Part shown: positions 1 through 12,090 of the stretch, in pieces
How positions within the stretch are numbered: position 1 is the stretch's first letter
Layout of the letters: each line of letters opens with the position of its first letter
Assembly (NCBI GenBank): GCA_035634255.1
Contig: DASQDI010000165.1
Span: 1-25,240 of the forward strand
Source: DATLMR01 sp035634255
Lineage (GTDB): Bacteria > Acidobacteriota > Blastocatellia > UBA7656
Direction of reading: 5' to 3'
Length of the DNA stretch: 25,240 nt
Made by a program: the position numbers and the translations under genes
The notes under the pieces: model-generated
Databases searched by the model: none
The model's input: only the letters and a program-made list of their open reading frames with translations
What the model was told of the DNA's origin: nothing

Positions 1-4924
<4,924 letters not shown>

Positions 4925-4934
4925 GTGAATCAGT

Positions 4935-5771
4935 ATGACCAGGGCCAAGGCCGATCCCGATCTTGAGGCAGTCGAGATCAAGCTGCTTCTGGAGGGGGTG
5001 TACCTCCACTACGGGTACGATTTCCGGGAGTACGCCTCCGCCTCCCTCAGGCGCAGGCTGCGCGACTTCGTGCGCTCGGAGAACCTCGCGACCCTGTCGC
5101 AGGTTCAGGACAGGATACTGCACGACCCGGCGTGCTTCGAGCGCTTCATCGTCGCGCTCACGGTCAACGTGACGGCGATGTTCAGGGACCCGAGCTTTTA
5201 CCTCGCTTTCAGGGCGAAGGTGGTGCCGATGTTGAAGACCTACCCTTTCATCCGAATCTGGCATGCCGGGTGCTCGACCGGGGAGGAAGTCTATTCCATG
5301 GCGATCCTCCTGACGGAAGAGGGGATTTACGAGAGGTGCAGGATATACGCGACCGACCTGAACGAGGCCGTGCTGAAGAGGGCGAAGGACGGGATCTTCC
5401 CCCTGCAATTCATGCAGGGCTACATCGGGAACTACCTCAAGTCGGGGGGCAAGGGTTCCCTGTCGGAGTACTACACGGCCAACTACGACAACGCCATCTT
5501 CCGCTCGTCGCTCAAGGAGAACATAGTCTTCTCCCAGCACAACCTCGTAACCGACGGCTCCTTCAACGAGTTCAACGTGATCCTGTGCAGGAACGTCCTG
5601 ATCTACTTCAATCAGGTGCTTCAGAACCGCGTGCACAACCTCTTCTTCGAGAGCCTGGCCCCGTTCGGCATTCTCGGGCTCGGGCATAAGGAGACGATAA
5701 GCTACAGCCCACACGAGCAGCATTACCAGGTATTGGAGGTGGGCGAGAAGCTCTACAGGAGGATCACCTGA
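4935..5771 (+). CDS. cheR: CheR-type SAM-dependent protein-glutamate methyltransferase
   Basis: Predicted to transfer methyl groups from S-adenosylmethionine to glutamate side chains of a signalling protein. At 278 residues it has the usual length of a stand-alone CheR: an N-terminal helical domain (~1-80, with the basic RRRLRDF stretch) and a Rossmann methyltransferase domain. The SAM-binding motif HAGCSTGEE begins at His110, an acidic ATDLNE follows, and the family signature CRNVLIYF lies around Asn220. There is no C-terminal TPR extension. The ATG is 10 nt after the upstream kinase stop, with a modest AGGTGA site overlapping that stop. CheB follows after 1 nt. No MCP, CheA or CheW gene is visible, so the substrate is not obvious; the neighbouring multi-HAMP kinase is a candidate by position only. 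Confidence 0.95.
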   Translation: MTRAKADPDLEAVEIKLLLEGVYLHYGYDFREYASASLRRRLRDFVRSENLATLSQVQDRILHDPACFERFIVALTVNVTAMFRDPSFYLAFRAKVVPMLKTYPFIRIWHAGCSTGEEVYSMAILLTEEGIYERCRIYATDLNEAVLKRAKDGIFPLQFMQGYIGNYLKSGGKGSLSEYYTANYDNAIFRSSLKENIVFSQHNLVTDGSFNEFNVILCRNVLIYFNQVLQNRVHNLFFESLAPFGILGLGHKETISYSPHEQHYQVLEVGEKLYRRIT

Positions 5772-5772
5772 C

Positions 5773-6351
5773 ATGCGCTACGAGCTGATCGTCGTCGGGG
5801 CGTCCCTGGGCGGCTTCCACGCCCTCGAAATGCTGCTCGGGGGCCTGCCCCCGAACTTCTCGCTGCCGGTCGTGATAGTGCAGCACCGCAGCAGCGACTC
5901 GGACGACCTGCTCGCCGTCCTCCTGAAGAGAAAAACCCGCCTGCCGGTCGTCGAGGTCGAAGATAAGCAGGCAATTATGCCCGGACAGGTGTATATTGCT
6001 CCTGCCAACTATCATCTTCTTGTAGAGGAGGGCCACTTCGCCCTCTCCACGGAGCCGCCGGTGGAGTTCGCGCGGCCTTCGATAGACGTGCTGTTCGAGT
6101 CGGCGGCCGAGGCATTCAGGGAGCGGGTGATCGGCGTCCTGCTCACGGGGTCGAACAGGGACGGCGCGCAGGGGATGGCGCGGATAAAGGAGTGCGGGGG
6201 GATCACTCTGGTACAGGACCCGGCCTCGGCCGAGAGCGGGCGCATGCCGGAGGCGGCCATCGCGGCCTCCGAGATCGACCGCGTGTTGCCCTTACCCGAG
6301 ATCGCGACCTTCTTGATAGATATCTCAACAGGAAGTAAGGTTAAAGCATGA
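5773..6351 (+). CDS. cheB: Stand-alone CheB methylesterase domain (no receiver)
   Basis: Protein-glutamate methylesterase/deamidase expected to reverse CheR methylation. The 192 residues cover only the catalytic domain; the N-terminal receiver and linker of classical CheB are absent, so phosphorylation control must come from elsewhere or be lacking. The catalytic triad is recognisable by family comparison: Ser11 in VGASLGG, His38 in VQHRS, and Asp130 in TGSNRDGAQG, with spacing close to enteric CheB. A strong AGGAGG at 5757-5762 lies 10 nt before the ATG. The stop overlaps the start of the next kinase in an ATGA arrangement, indicating translational coupling. Confidence 0.95.
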   Translation: MRYELIVVGASLGGFHALEMLLGGLPPNFSLPVVIVQHRSSDSDDLLAVLLKRKTRLPVVEVEDKQAIMPGQVYIAPANYHLLVEEGHFALSTEPPVEFARPSIDVLFESAAEAFRERVIGVLLTGSNRDGAQGMARIKECGGITLVQDPASAESGRMPEAAIAASEIDRVLPLPEIATFLIDISTGSKVKA

Positions 6352-8237
6352 TGAGGGCTCCACAGTTAGATTCATTCATCCTTGAGCAGGAGCTGACGGG
6401 TTCGATGGAGGGGCAGCAGGTCAGCATCCTGATGGTCGACGACCACCCCGAGAACCTGCTCGCGCTTGAAGCCACTCTCAGTTACCTCGACCAGAAGATA
6501 GTCAAAGCCAGCTCCGGCAGGGAGGCCCTGAGGCTGCTGCTCGAACGGGACTTCGCGGTCATACTGCTGGACGTTCACATGCCGGACATGGATGGCTTCG
6601 AGACGGCGCAACTCATCAGGGACCGCGACAAGTCGCAGAACATCCCGATAATCTTCCTCACGGCCATGCACAAGGGCGAGGGGCAGGTCTTCAAAGGCTA
6701 CTCGCTCGGGGCCGTCGACTACATCTTCAAGCCGTTCGAGCCGGAGATACTGAAGGCCAAGGTGTCGGTCTTCATCGAGCTTTACAAGAAGACGGAAGAG
6801 ATCAAGCGGCAGGCCGAGCTCCTCCGCATAAAGAATCAGGAACTCGACGGCACCAACAAGGCCATAATGGAGCTCTACAGCGAGATCGAGAGGAAGAACG
6901 CGGAGCTGGAGTCGAGGGTGCAGAAGAGGACGGCCGAGCTGGCGCGGACCAACGAGGCCCTGCACGCGGAGATCGCCGAGCGTAGGCGCGCGCAGGAGGA
7001 GAGGGAGCAGCTCTTCGTCAGCGAGCAGAAGGCGCGCGAGCGGGCGGAGGCGGCCAACCGCGCCAAGGATGAGTTCCTGGCGACCGTCTCGCACGAGCTG
7101 CGCACCCCGCTCACCTCGATACTCGGGTGGGCCCGCCTCCTGCGGTCCAGCGAGATCGACCAGGCTTCCTTCGTCCGCGGCCTCGACACGATAGAGCGCA
7201 ACGCGAAGTCGCAGGCGAAGATCATCGAAGACATCCTCGACGTTTCCCGCATAATCAGCGGCAGACTGCGCATCGAAGTCCACTCGCTCGACCTCGTGCC
7301 GATCATCGAGATGGCCGTGGACGCGGTGCGCCCGGCGGCGGAGGCCAAGGCCATACGGATTCAGGTCTCGCTCGACCCCTCGGTCGGGGCCCTGCGCGGC
7401 GACCCCAACAGGTTGCAGCAGGTGGCATGGAACCTGCTCTCGAACGCCGTCAAATTCACCCCCAACGGCGGGGAGATCAACGTCTGCCTGAGGCGCGGCG
7501 AGAGGGGGGCCCAGATAGTAGTCACGGACAACGGCAACGGCATCAGCCCGGACTTTCTGCCCTTCGTCTTCGACCGGTTCAGCCAGGCCGAAGGGCACAT
7601 CACGAGGAGGCACGGGGGGCTCGGGCTCGGGCTCGCCATCGTGCGCCATCTGGTCGAGATGCACGGCGGCACCATAAGCGTCTACAGCGCGGGTGAGGGG
7701 CAGGGGGCAACCTTCACCGTCGAGCTGCCCTTCACCTCCGCCGACTCGGGCGAGGCGGGCCCCGAACAGGAGCAGAGCGCGGAGGCTGAGCAGCGCGAGG
7801 AAGAGTCGGCCGAGCCGCCGAATGGCCGACCGAATCTGGGCAACCTGAAGATACTCATCGTGGACGACGACCTCGACACGCTTCAGGTCTTGACCCTGGC
7901 GCTCCATCAGGCCGGGGCCACCGTGAAGGGGTGCTCGTCCGCGGCGGAAGCGTGCGCGGCTCTTGAGACGTGGGGCGCGGACCTGCTGGTCTCCGACCTC
8001 GGGATGCCCGAGGAAGACGGCTACTCCCTGATCCGCAGGGTGCGGGCTCTGGAGCCGGCGCGGGGCAGGAGGCTGCCCGCCATAGCTCTGACCGCCTTCG
8101 CGAGCCTTGCCGACAGGACGCGCGCCCTGGCCGAGGGCTTCCACATGCACGTGAGCAAGCCCGTGGAGCCGACCGCCCTGCTGTCTGCCATCGCGCAACT
8201 GTGCAAAGACTTTGACTTTCTGCCCCCCCCAGAATAA
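6348..8237 (+). CDS. REC-HisKA-HATPase-REC hybrid histidine kinase/response regulator
   Basis: Cytoplasmic phosphorelay protein of 629 residues with no membrane segments. Order: N-terminal receiver (~25-145, phospho-Asp75 in LLDVHMPDMDG, Lys in FKPFEP), coiled-coil linker (~150-235), HisKA with His249 in SHELRTPLTSILGWARLL, HATPase (NLLSNAVKF, GNGISPDF, GGLGLGLA), an acidic Glu-rich linker (~465-490), and a C-terminal receiver with Asp550 in SDLGMPEEDGYS. The start overlaps the cheB stop by 4 nt. A kinase controlled by its own N-terminal receiver is a plausible acceptor for signals from the upstream multi-HAMP kinase; this is inference from operon order. The kinase core and C-terminal receiver closely match the kinase at 14005-16407. 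It is the last gene of the operon, followed by a terminator hairpin. Confidence 0.95.
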   Translation: MMRAPQLDSFILEQELTGSMEGQQVSILMVDDHPENLLALEATLSYLDQKIVKASSGREALRLLLERDFAVILLDVHMPDMDGFETAQLIRDRDKSQNIPIIFLTAMHKGEGQVFKGYSLGAVDYIFKPFEPEILKAKVSVFIELYKKTEEIKRQAELLRIKNQELDGTNKAIMELYSEIERKNAELESRVQKRTAELARTNEALHAEIAERRRAQEEREQLFVSEQKARERAEAANRAKDEFLATVSHELRTPLTSILGWARLLRSSEIDQASFVRGLDTIERNAKSQAKIIEDILDVSRIISGRLRIEVHSLDLVPIIEMAVDAVRPAAEAKAIRIQVSLDPSVGALRGDPNRLQQVAWNLLSNAVKFTPNGGEINVCLRRGERGAQIVVTDNGNGISPDFLPFVFDRFSQAEGHITRRHGGLGLGLAIVRHLVEMHGGTISVYSAGEGQGATFTVELPFTSADSGEAGPEQEQSAEAEQREEESAEPPNGRPNLGNLKILIVDDDLDTLQVLTLALHQAGATVKGCSSAAEACAALETWGADLLVSDLGMPEEDGYSLIRRVRALEPARGRRLPAIALTAFASLADRTRALAEGFHMHVSKPVEPTALLSAIAQLCKDFDFLPPPE

Positions 8238-8254
8238 TTGACCCTTTCCAGTCA

Positions 8255-8287
8255 GGGGCCGGGCGCAAACCCGCCCGCGGCCCTTTT
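8255..8287 (+). terminator. Rho-independent terminator of the kinase/CheR/CheB operon
   Basis: Ten G:C pairs form between GGGCCGGGCG (8256-8265) and CGCCC/GGCCC (8272-8283), with a 2-nt bulge and a 6-nt loop, followed directly by TTTT (8284-8287). It begins 18 nt after the kinase stop codon. Confidence 0.8.
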
Positions 8288-8416
8288 ATGCCGAACATGA
8301 GTCGAGACCTGTGCGTAATGTCAGGTGTGATTTGCAAAAAACGCATCTGAATCCCGCTGTCTTTCGTAGTACTTCGTGAGTCCGAAAGGCCCAAGCAATC
8401 AGGAGGAGTTTTTAAC

Positions 8417-10093
8417 ATGAAGTTATGGCTGAAGCCGGTGATCGCCGCGGGCTTCGCGGCGGCCCTTTTCATTTCCGTCTCCCCCACGAGCGCGAGCGAC
8501 AAGAACAAAGCAGGCCCCGCGAAAGGGGCCGTCACTTTCAGCAAAGACGTTGCCCCGATCCTCAACAACAAGTGCGCCGAGTGCCACAGGCCCGGCGAAT
8601 CCGCGCCGTTCTCGGTGCTCTCTTACAAAGATGTCAGGCCGTGGGCCCGCTCGATCAAAGAGAAGGTCGTCAAGCGCGAGATGCCCCCCTGGCACGCGGA
8701 CCCGCACGTCGGCCAGTGGGCCAACGACCGCCGCCTGACGCAGGAGCAGATCGACACCATCTCCGCGTGGGTGGACCAGGGGTCGAAGGAAGGCGACGAG
8801 AGAGAGACGCCGCCCGCGCCCACGTTCTCCGACGGCTGGAACATCGGCAGGCCGGACGTCGTGCTTGAGATGCCGGACGAGTTCACCGTAGACGCGGCCG
8901 GGCCGGACGAGTACCAGTACTTCGACATCCCGACCAATTTCAAGGAAGACAGGTACGTGCAGATGGCCGAGGCGCGGCCGGGCAACCGCAAGGTGGTCCA
9001 TCACATCATCGCCTTCGTCGTACCTCCGGGGAACCCGAGCCTGAACCAGGTGCCGAAAGAGATGAGGGACAAGGCTCTGGAGATGTCCCTGAAGAACACC
9101 CCGTACTACCGCGACGGGTTTCTGATTCGCATGAAAGCGGACCAGCCGGTGTACAACGACAGCGGGGACGTTCCGGCGAACCTGCGCGGCTTCAACAACG
9201 TTGACGACTTCCTGACGGCCTACGCCCCCGGCAGCAACTACGGCGCGTGGGAGCCCGGCACCGCCAAGCGGATCCCCGCCGGCGCGGTCATCCGCTTCCA
9301 GGTCCACTACTCGAAGGTCGCGGGGTCCGTCCAGAAAGACCGCTCAATGGTCGGCCTCGTCTTCGCCAAAGAGCCCCCGGCCAGCCTGCGGAGGACTCGC
9401 GCGGTCGCGAACATGTTCTTCCAGATCCCGCCCGAAACCGATAACCACAAGGTCACGGCCGCCTGGACTCCCAAGAACGACATCACCATCTACTCCTTCA
9501 TGCCGCACATGCACTACCGCGGCAAGGCGATGGAGATCAAGGTCACCTACCCGAACGGCAGGACGGAGCCGCTGCTGAACGTGCCCAACTACAGCTTCGC
9601 GTGGCAGACCGCTTACCAGCCCAAAGCGCCCATCCGCATTCCGGGCGGGAGCAGGATCGTGGTCACGGGCTACTTCGACAACACGGCCCGGAACAAGTTC
9701 AACCCCGACCCCGCGAAGACCGTGCGCTACGGCGAGCCGACCTACGACGAGATGATGATGGGCTTTATGGATTACGTGGTCGAAAAGCCTTCGGGGCTGG
9801 CGAAAGTGGACCCGAGAGTGTTCGAGGCCTACGTGGGACAGTACGCCCTGGCCGGCAATGACCGAACCTACTCGATCAGCACGGATGGCAAGCGGTACTT
9901 CGGCCAGGCGACTGGGAACCCGAAGCGCGAATTGTTCCCCGTCTCGGACGTGAAGTTCATGGTGCCGGAGATCGAAGCGCAGATCACCTTCGTTAAGGAC
10001 GAGAAGGGTGAGGTGGTCGAGCTGGTCTATGAGCGGAACGACGGCCAGGTCCAATACAAGAAAGTGAAAGATGTGACCGCGATAAAGAAGTAG
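8417..10093 (+). CDS. Exported cytochrome c / ascorbate-dependent type II copper monooxygenase-like / DUF3471 fusion
   Basis: Probably a periplasmic redox enzyme that hydroxylates or oxidises an unknown substrate. Residues 1-27 look like a signal peptide (MKLWLKP, then a hydrophobic run ending in SASA-like sequence). A mono-heme cytochrome domain follows with CAECH at 53-57 and a candidate distal MPPW Met near 90. The central part carries every copper-ligand motif of the peptidylglycine monooxygenase/DBH fold: VVHHIIAF (His195, His196), FQVHYS (His297), PHMHYRG (His364, His366) and DEMMMGFMDY (Met446-448). The last ~90 residues (YVGQYAL to the C-terminus, with LFPVSD and ITFVKD) resemble a DUF3471 domain. 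A strong AGGAGGA at 8401-8407 sits 9 nt before the ATG. It is a single-gene unit with a terminator on either side. Motif assignment rests on recalled family patterns; the substrate is unknown. Confidence 0.85.
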   Translation: MKLWLKPVIAAGFAAALFISVSPTSASDKNKAGPAKGAVTFSKDVAPILNNKCAECHRPGESAPFSVLSYKDVRPWARSIKEKVVKREMPPWHADPHVGQWANDRRLTQEQIDTISAWVDQGSKEGDERETPPAPTFSDGWNIGRPDVVLEMPDEFTVDAAGPDEYQYFDIPTNFKEDRYVQMAEARPGNRKVVHHIIAFVVPPGNPSLNQVPKEMRDKALEMSLKNTPYYRDGFLIRMKADQPVYNDSGDVPANLRGFNNVDDFLTAYAPGSNYGAWEPGTAKRIPAGAVIRFQVHYSKVAGSVQKDRSMVGLVFAKEPPASLRRTRAVANMFFQIPPETDNHKVTAAWTPKNDITIYSFMPHMHYRGKAMEIKVTYPNGRTEPLLNVPNYSFAWQTAYQPKAPIRIPGGSRIVVTGYFDNTARNKFNPDPAKTVRYGEPTYDEMMMGFMDYVVEKPSGLAKVDPRVFEAYVGQYALAGNDRTYSISTDGKRYFGQATGNPKRELFPVSDVKFMVPEIEAQITFVKDEKGEVVELVYERNDGQVQYKKVKDVTAIKK

Positions 10094-10115
10094 GGGCCGC
10101 GCGGGAGAGGATGAA

Positions 10116-10159
10116 AAAGAGAGAGGCGGAGCCGGGATTTCGGCTCCGCCTCTCTCTTT
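10116..10159. terminator. Perfect 19-bp bidirectional terminator hairpin
   Basis: Arms 10116-10134 and 10141-10159 are exact reverse complements with a 6-nt loop. An A run precedes the left arm and T-rich sequence ends the right arm, so both strands carry a stem plus U tract. It lies between the convergent stops at 10093 (+) and 10180 (-) and should serve both genes. Confidence 0.9.
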
Positions 10160-10179
10160 ATTAACAAAAGCAGGTCTGT

Positions 10180-10707
10180 CTATTTAACTTCAAGCTCCTT
10201 GAAGTCCGACTTCTGAATCACGTAGCCGAAGAAAAGCTCCCTGCTGATATTGCGGGCCTCCTCGCTGGCCGAGCCGCGCGCGTTGCACAATTCGGCGAGG
10301 TTCATGAGGACGGTCCTGGCCCCCCCACGCAGGGCGAGCTTCCTCGTGAAGAGCTTCTCCATCAGCCCCTCGGCCACGTCTTTGGCCTTGCGCGCGCCGG
10401 TCTCCTTCAGGCTGCCGCACATCTGCTCAAGCTTCGCGCGGTCGTAGTTCTCGTTGAAGGAGATTCCGGCCTTGGACGCGCCGAGGTGCAGGTGCCGCTC
10501 TTTAGGCGTGTCGGCCCGCTTGTCCACGCGCTGAAAGATGTCCCCCATCTTTTCGTCGAGTATCGCGCGCCTGTAGCGGGTCAGGCCGCGCGCCGACCAG
10601 AGTATGACGCACTCTTCGGGCGTTATGCTCGTCACGACTCCGGTCCCGTAACGCATCGCTACCTGAGTGTCATTGTAAACAAGGGCGTCACCGACTTTTA
10701 TTTTCAT
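10180..10707 (-). CDS. Hypothetical protein with possible small N-terminal beta-barrel
   Basis: 175 residues, family not recognised. The first ~60 residues (KIKVGDALVYND, GTGVVTSITPEECVILW, RGLTRYRRA) read like a short beta-barrel of the Tudor/CarD-like type, in which a KVGD-V-Y start is followed by G-GVV strands. The rest is mostly helical and charged (LEQMCGSLKE, AEGLMEKLF, EEARNISRELFF). No signal peptide, membrane segment or catalytic motif is visible. A GGAGG lies about 5 nt before the ATG. It is last of three closely spaced minus-strand genes and its 3' end abuts the bidirectional terminator. A nucleic-acid or polymerase-associated role would be a guess from fold impression only. Confidence 0.7.
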   Translation of the reverse strand: MKIKVGDALVYNDTQVAMRYGTGVVTSITPEECVILWSARGLTRYRRAILDEKMGDIFQRVDKRADTPKERHLHLGASKAGISFNENYDRAKLEQMCGSLKETGARKAKDVAEGLMEKLFTRKLALRGGARTVLMNLAELCNARGSASEEARNISRELFFGYVIQKSDFKELEVK

Positions 10708-10787
10708 ACGACCTCCGGCCGAAAAAGCGGGCCGCGCAATCGCGGAAGGCGCGCGGCATGGTCAATCCCCTCGACAGCCCCGCCCGG

Positions 10788-11267
10788 TCACTGGCGGTTA
10801 GTGAGGCGGTCGCGCTGTTCGATGGCGTGGGCCAGGGTGTCCTGCTCGGACTTGATCTTCGTCGCGTCGCCTAGCCGCTCCGCCTGCGCGAGCCGCGTCT
10901 CGCTGTTCTTCACCCTGGCCCGCGAGTGGCGCAGGATCTCATCCTTTAAGACCTTGTCGTTCAACTTCTGGAGGCCGGGCACGTCGAGCTCGGTCTGCGA
11001 CAGGGGGCCGTTCTTTTCTTTGGCCGCCTGACGGTAAGAGCGCATGACGCCCCTGACTATCGTCGCCATGGGCAGGGCCTCCCCGGCCCTGTTCGCGCGC
11101 GCCTTGATCTGTTTTGCGGACTCCGCGATGAGCGAGCAAAGCAAAAACCGGTTCACCTGATCGTCCGACTCTCTCTGGAACGGGTGCCCGTCGGGCGAGG
11201 GGCCGGACGGGCGGGCCTCGGCAGAGTCTTTGCCCGTTCCTGAAACATAGCTGCTGTCACTTACCAT
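10788..11267 (-). CDS. Hypothetical coiled-coil protein
   Basis: 159 residues, family not recognised. The first ~35 residues are Ser/Pro/Gly-rich and likely disordered. Residues ~38-85 form predicted helices (NRFLLCSLIAESAKQIKA, ATIVRGVMRSYRQAAKE), and the C-terminal third (LKDEILRHSRARVKNSETRL onward) is a charged coiled coil. There is no signal peptide. A strong AAGGAGG about 10 nt upstream supports this ATG. It sits between two other small minus-strand genes (gaps 44 and 80 nt), probably co-transcribed with them. Confidence 0.65.
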   Translation of the reverse strand: MVSDSSYVSGTGKDSAEARPSGPSPDGHPFQRESDDQVNRFLLCSLIAESAKQIKARANRAGEALPMATIVRGVMRSYRQAAKEKNGPLSQTELDVPGLQKLNDKVLKDEILRHSRARVKNSETRLAQAERLGDATKIKSEQDTLAHAIEQRDRLTNRQ

Positions 11268-11311
11268 CGGAATGCATCCTCCTTGATTTCGCCTTGCGGG
11301 TAGACGACCGC

Positions 11312-11569
11312 CTAGCTCCGGAGCGCCCGGATGCCCATGTACGTCAGCCTGATGTTGGTGATCCTGAAAGGCGCGCTGTTCGTCCCCTTCGTAATCAGGT
11401 CGCCGCTGATCAGGCCCTCGCCCTTCATGTAGAGCAGGTATTCGAGCACCCTGCCCTCGTCGGAGAGGTGTTTCAGGTGGTCGTTATGAACGGGAAGGAC
11501 TCCCCGGTTCAAGTGGTTATCTATTTCCTGTAAGATCATGTGAACCAATTCTTGATCGAGAGTATTCAT
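11312..11569 (-). CDS. Small winged-helix-like protein (DUF2513-like)
   Basis: 85 residues. The arrangement of an N-terminal helix (ELVHMILQEID), HNDHLKHL, a middle VLEYLLYMKGEGLISGD segment and a C-terminal LTYMGIRAL resembles small DUF2513-type winged-helix proteins, in which a helical pair is followed by a GLI turn and an LTxxG...L end. This is pattern recognition, not an alignment. The ribosome site is weak (GAAG about 10 nt upstream). It is first of the three minus-strand small genes, so if the fold is right it could be their DNA-binding regulator. Confidence 0.6.
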   Translation of the reverse strand: MNTLDQELVHMILQEIDNHLNRGVLPVHNDHLKHLSDEGRVLEYLLYMKGEGLISGDLITKGTNSAPFRITNIRLTYMGIRALRS

Positions 11570-12090
11570 GTCGGCTTCTTCACTTCTATATTCTCCGGCT
11601 CATAAAAGCGCGGACCCGCGCGGGTCTGTGCCTGTGTCCGGGCGCGAATTGCGGGGAGGTCGCAAAACATCTTCGGGGCTGTTGTCTGATGCCGGCACTT
11701 GATAACTCCAAAAGTGGTATCTCATGGAGTCATACCGGCTACCACTTAGACCGGCTGGCTTTCTGCCGTATTACAGATGTGTACAGACTATACTTTGAGG
11801 GGGCCGAGGTCAAGCTGAAGCGGTCGGGCATGGCGCGGCGAAAAAAAGCAGCCGGCGATTTTTATGGCGATATATGTAGTAATTATCGCGCGCCAGGATT
11901 GAATCGCCTGCCAAGTTCATCTATATTTACCCGCACAGTTCGTCTATCAATTTGGGCTGCTGATGTCAGGTCTTTCCATCTCGCATATCTTCTTTAGAGT
12001 CGAAGCGAGACCACGGTCTGTCTCTTCGCGCGCACGTGAGGCGCTTTGTGGGTTTGCAGTTCGAGGTCGAACAAGGAATTCGGAGGGAAA
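11570..12090. other. Intergenic region without a convincing gene
   Basis: About 520 nt of visibly lower GC between divergent genes; it must hold promoters for the minus-strand trio and for the surface-protein gene. The only long reading frame (11689-11997, +) has no ribosome site, no family resemblance and an unbiased composition. An imperfect hairpin (CGAAGCGAGAC paired with GTCTCTTCG) lies at about 12001-12028, in the probable leader of the surface-protein gene. GGAGGG at 12082-12087 is that gene's ribosome site. Confidence 0.6.

Noticed and set aside
10520..10707. CarD/CdnL-type RNA polymerase-interacting protein
   Set aside because: Only the KVGD...Y start and general strand pattern are similar; conserved residues of the CarD domain are not convincingly present, so it is left as hypothetical.
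11689..11997. Possible 102-residue gene
   Set aside because: No ribosome site, no recognisable domain, composition unlike the neighbours; treated as intergenic.
12046..12090. Earlier start for the P-domain/HYR protein
   Set aside because: The 15 extra residues (MWVCSSRSNKEFGGK) have no ribosome site and would precede a normal signal peptide that starts at 12091 right after GGAGGG.
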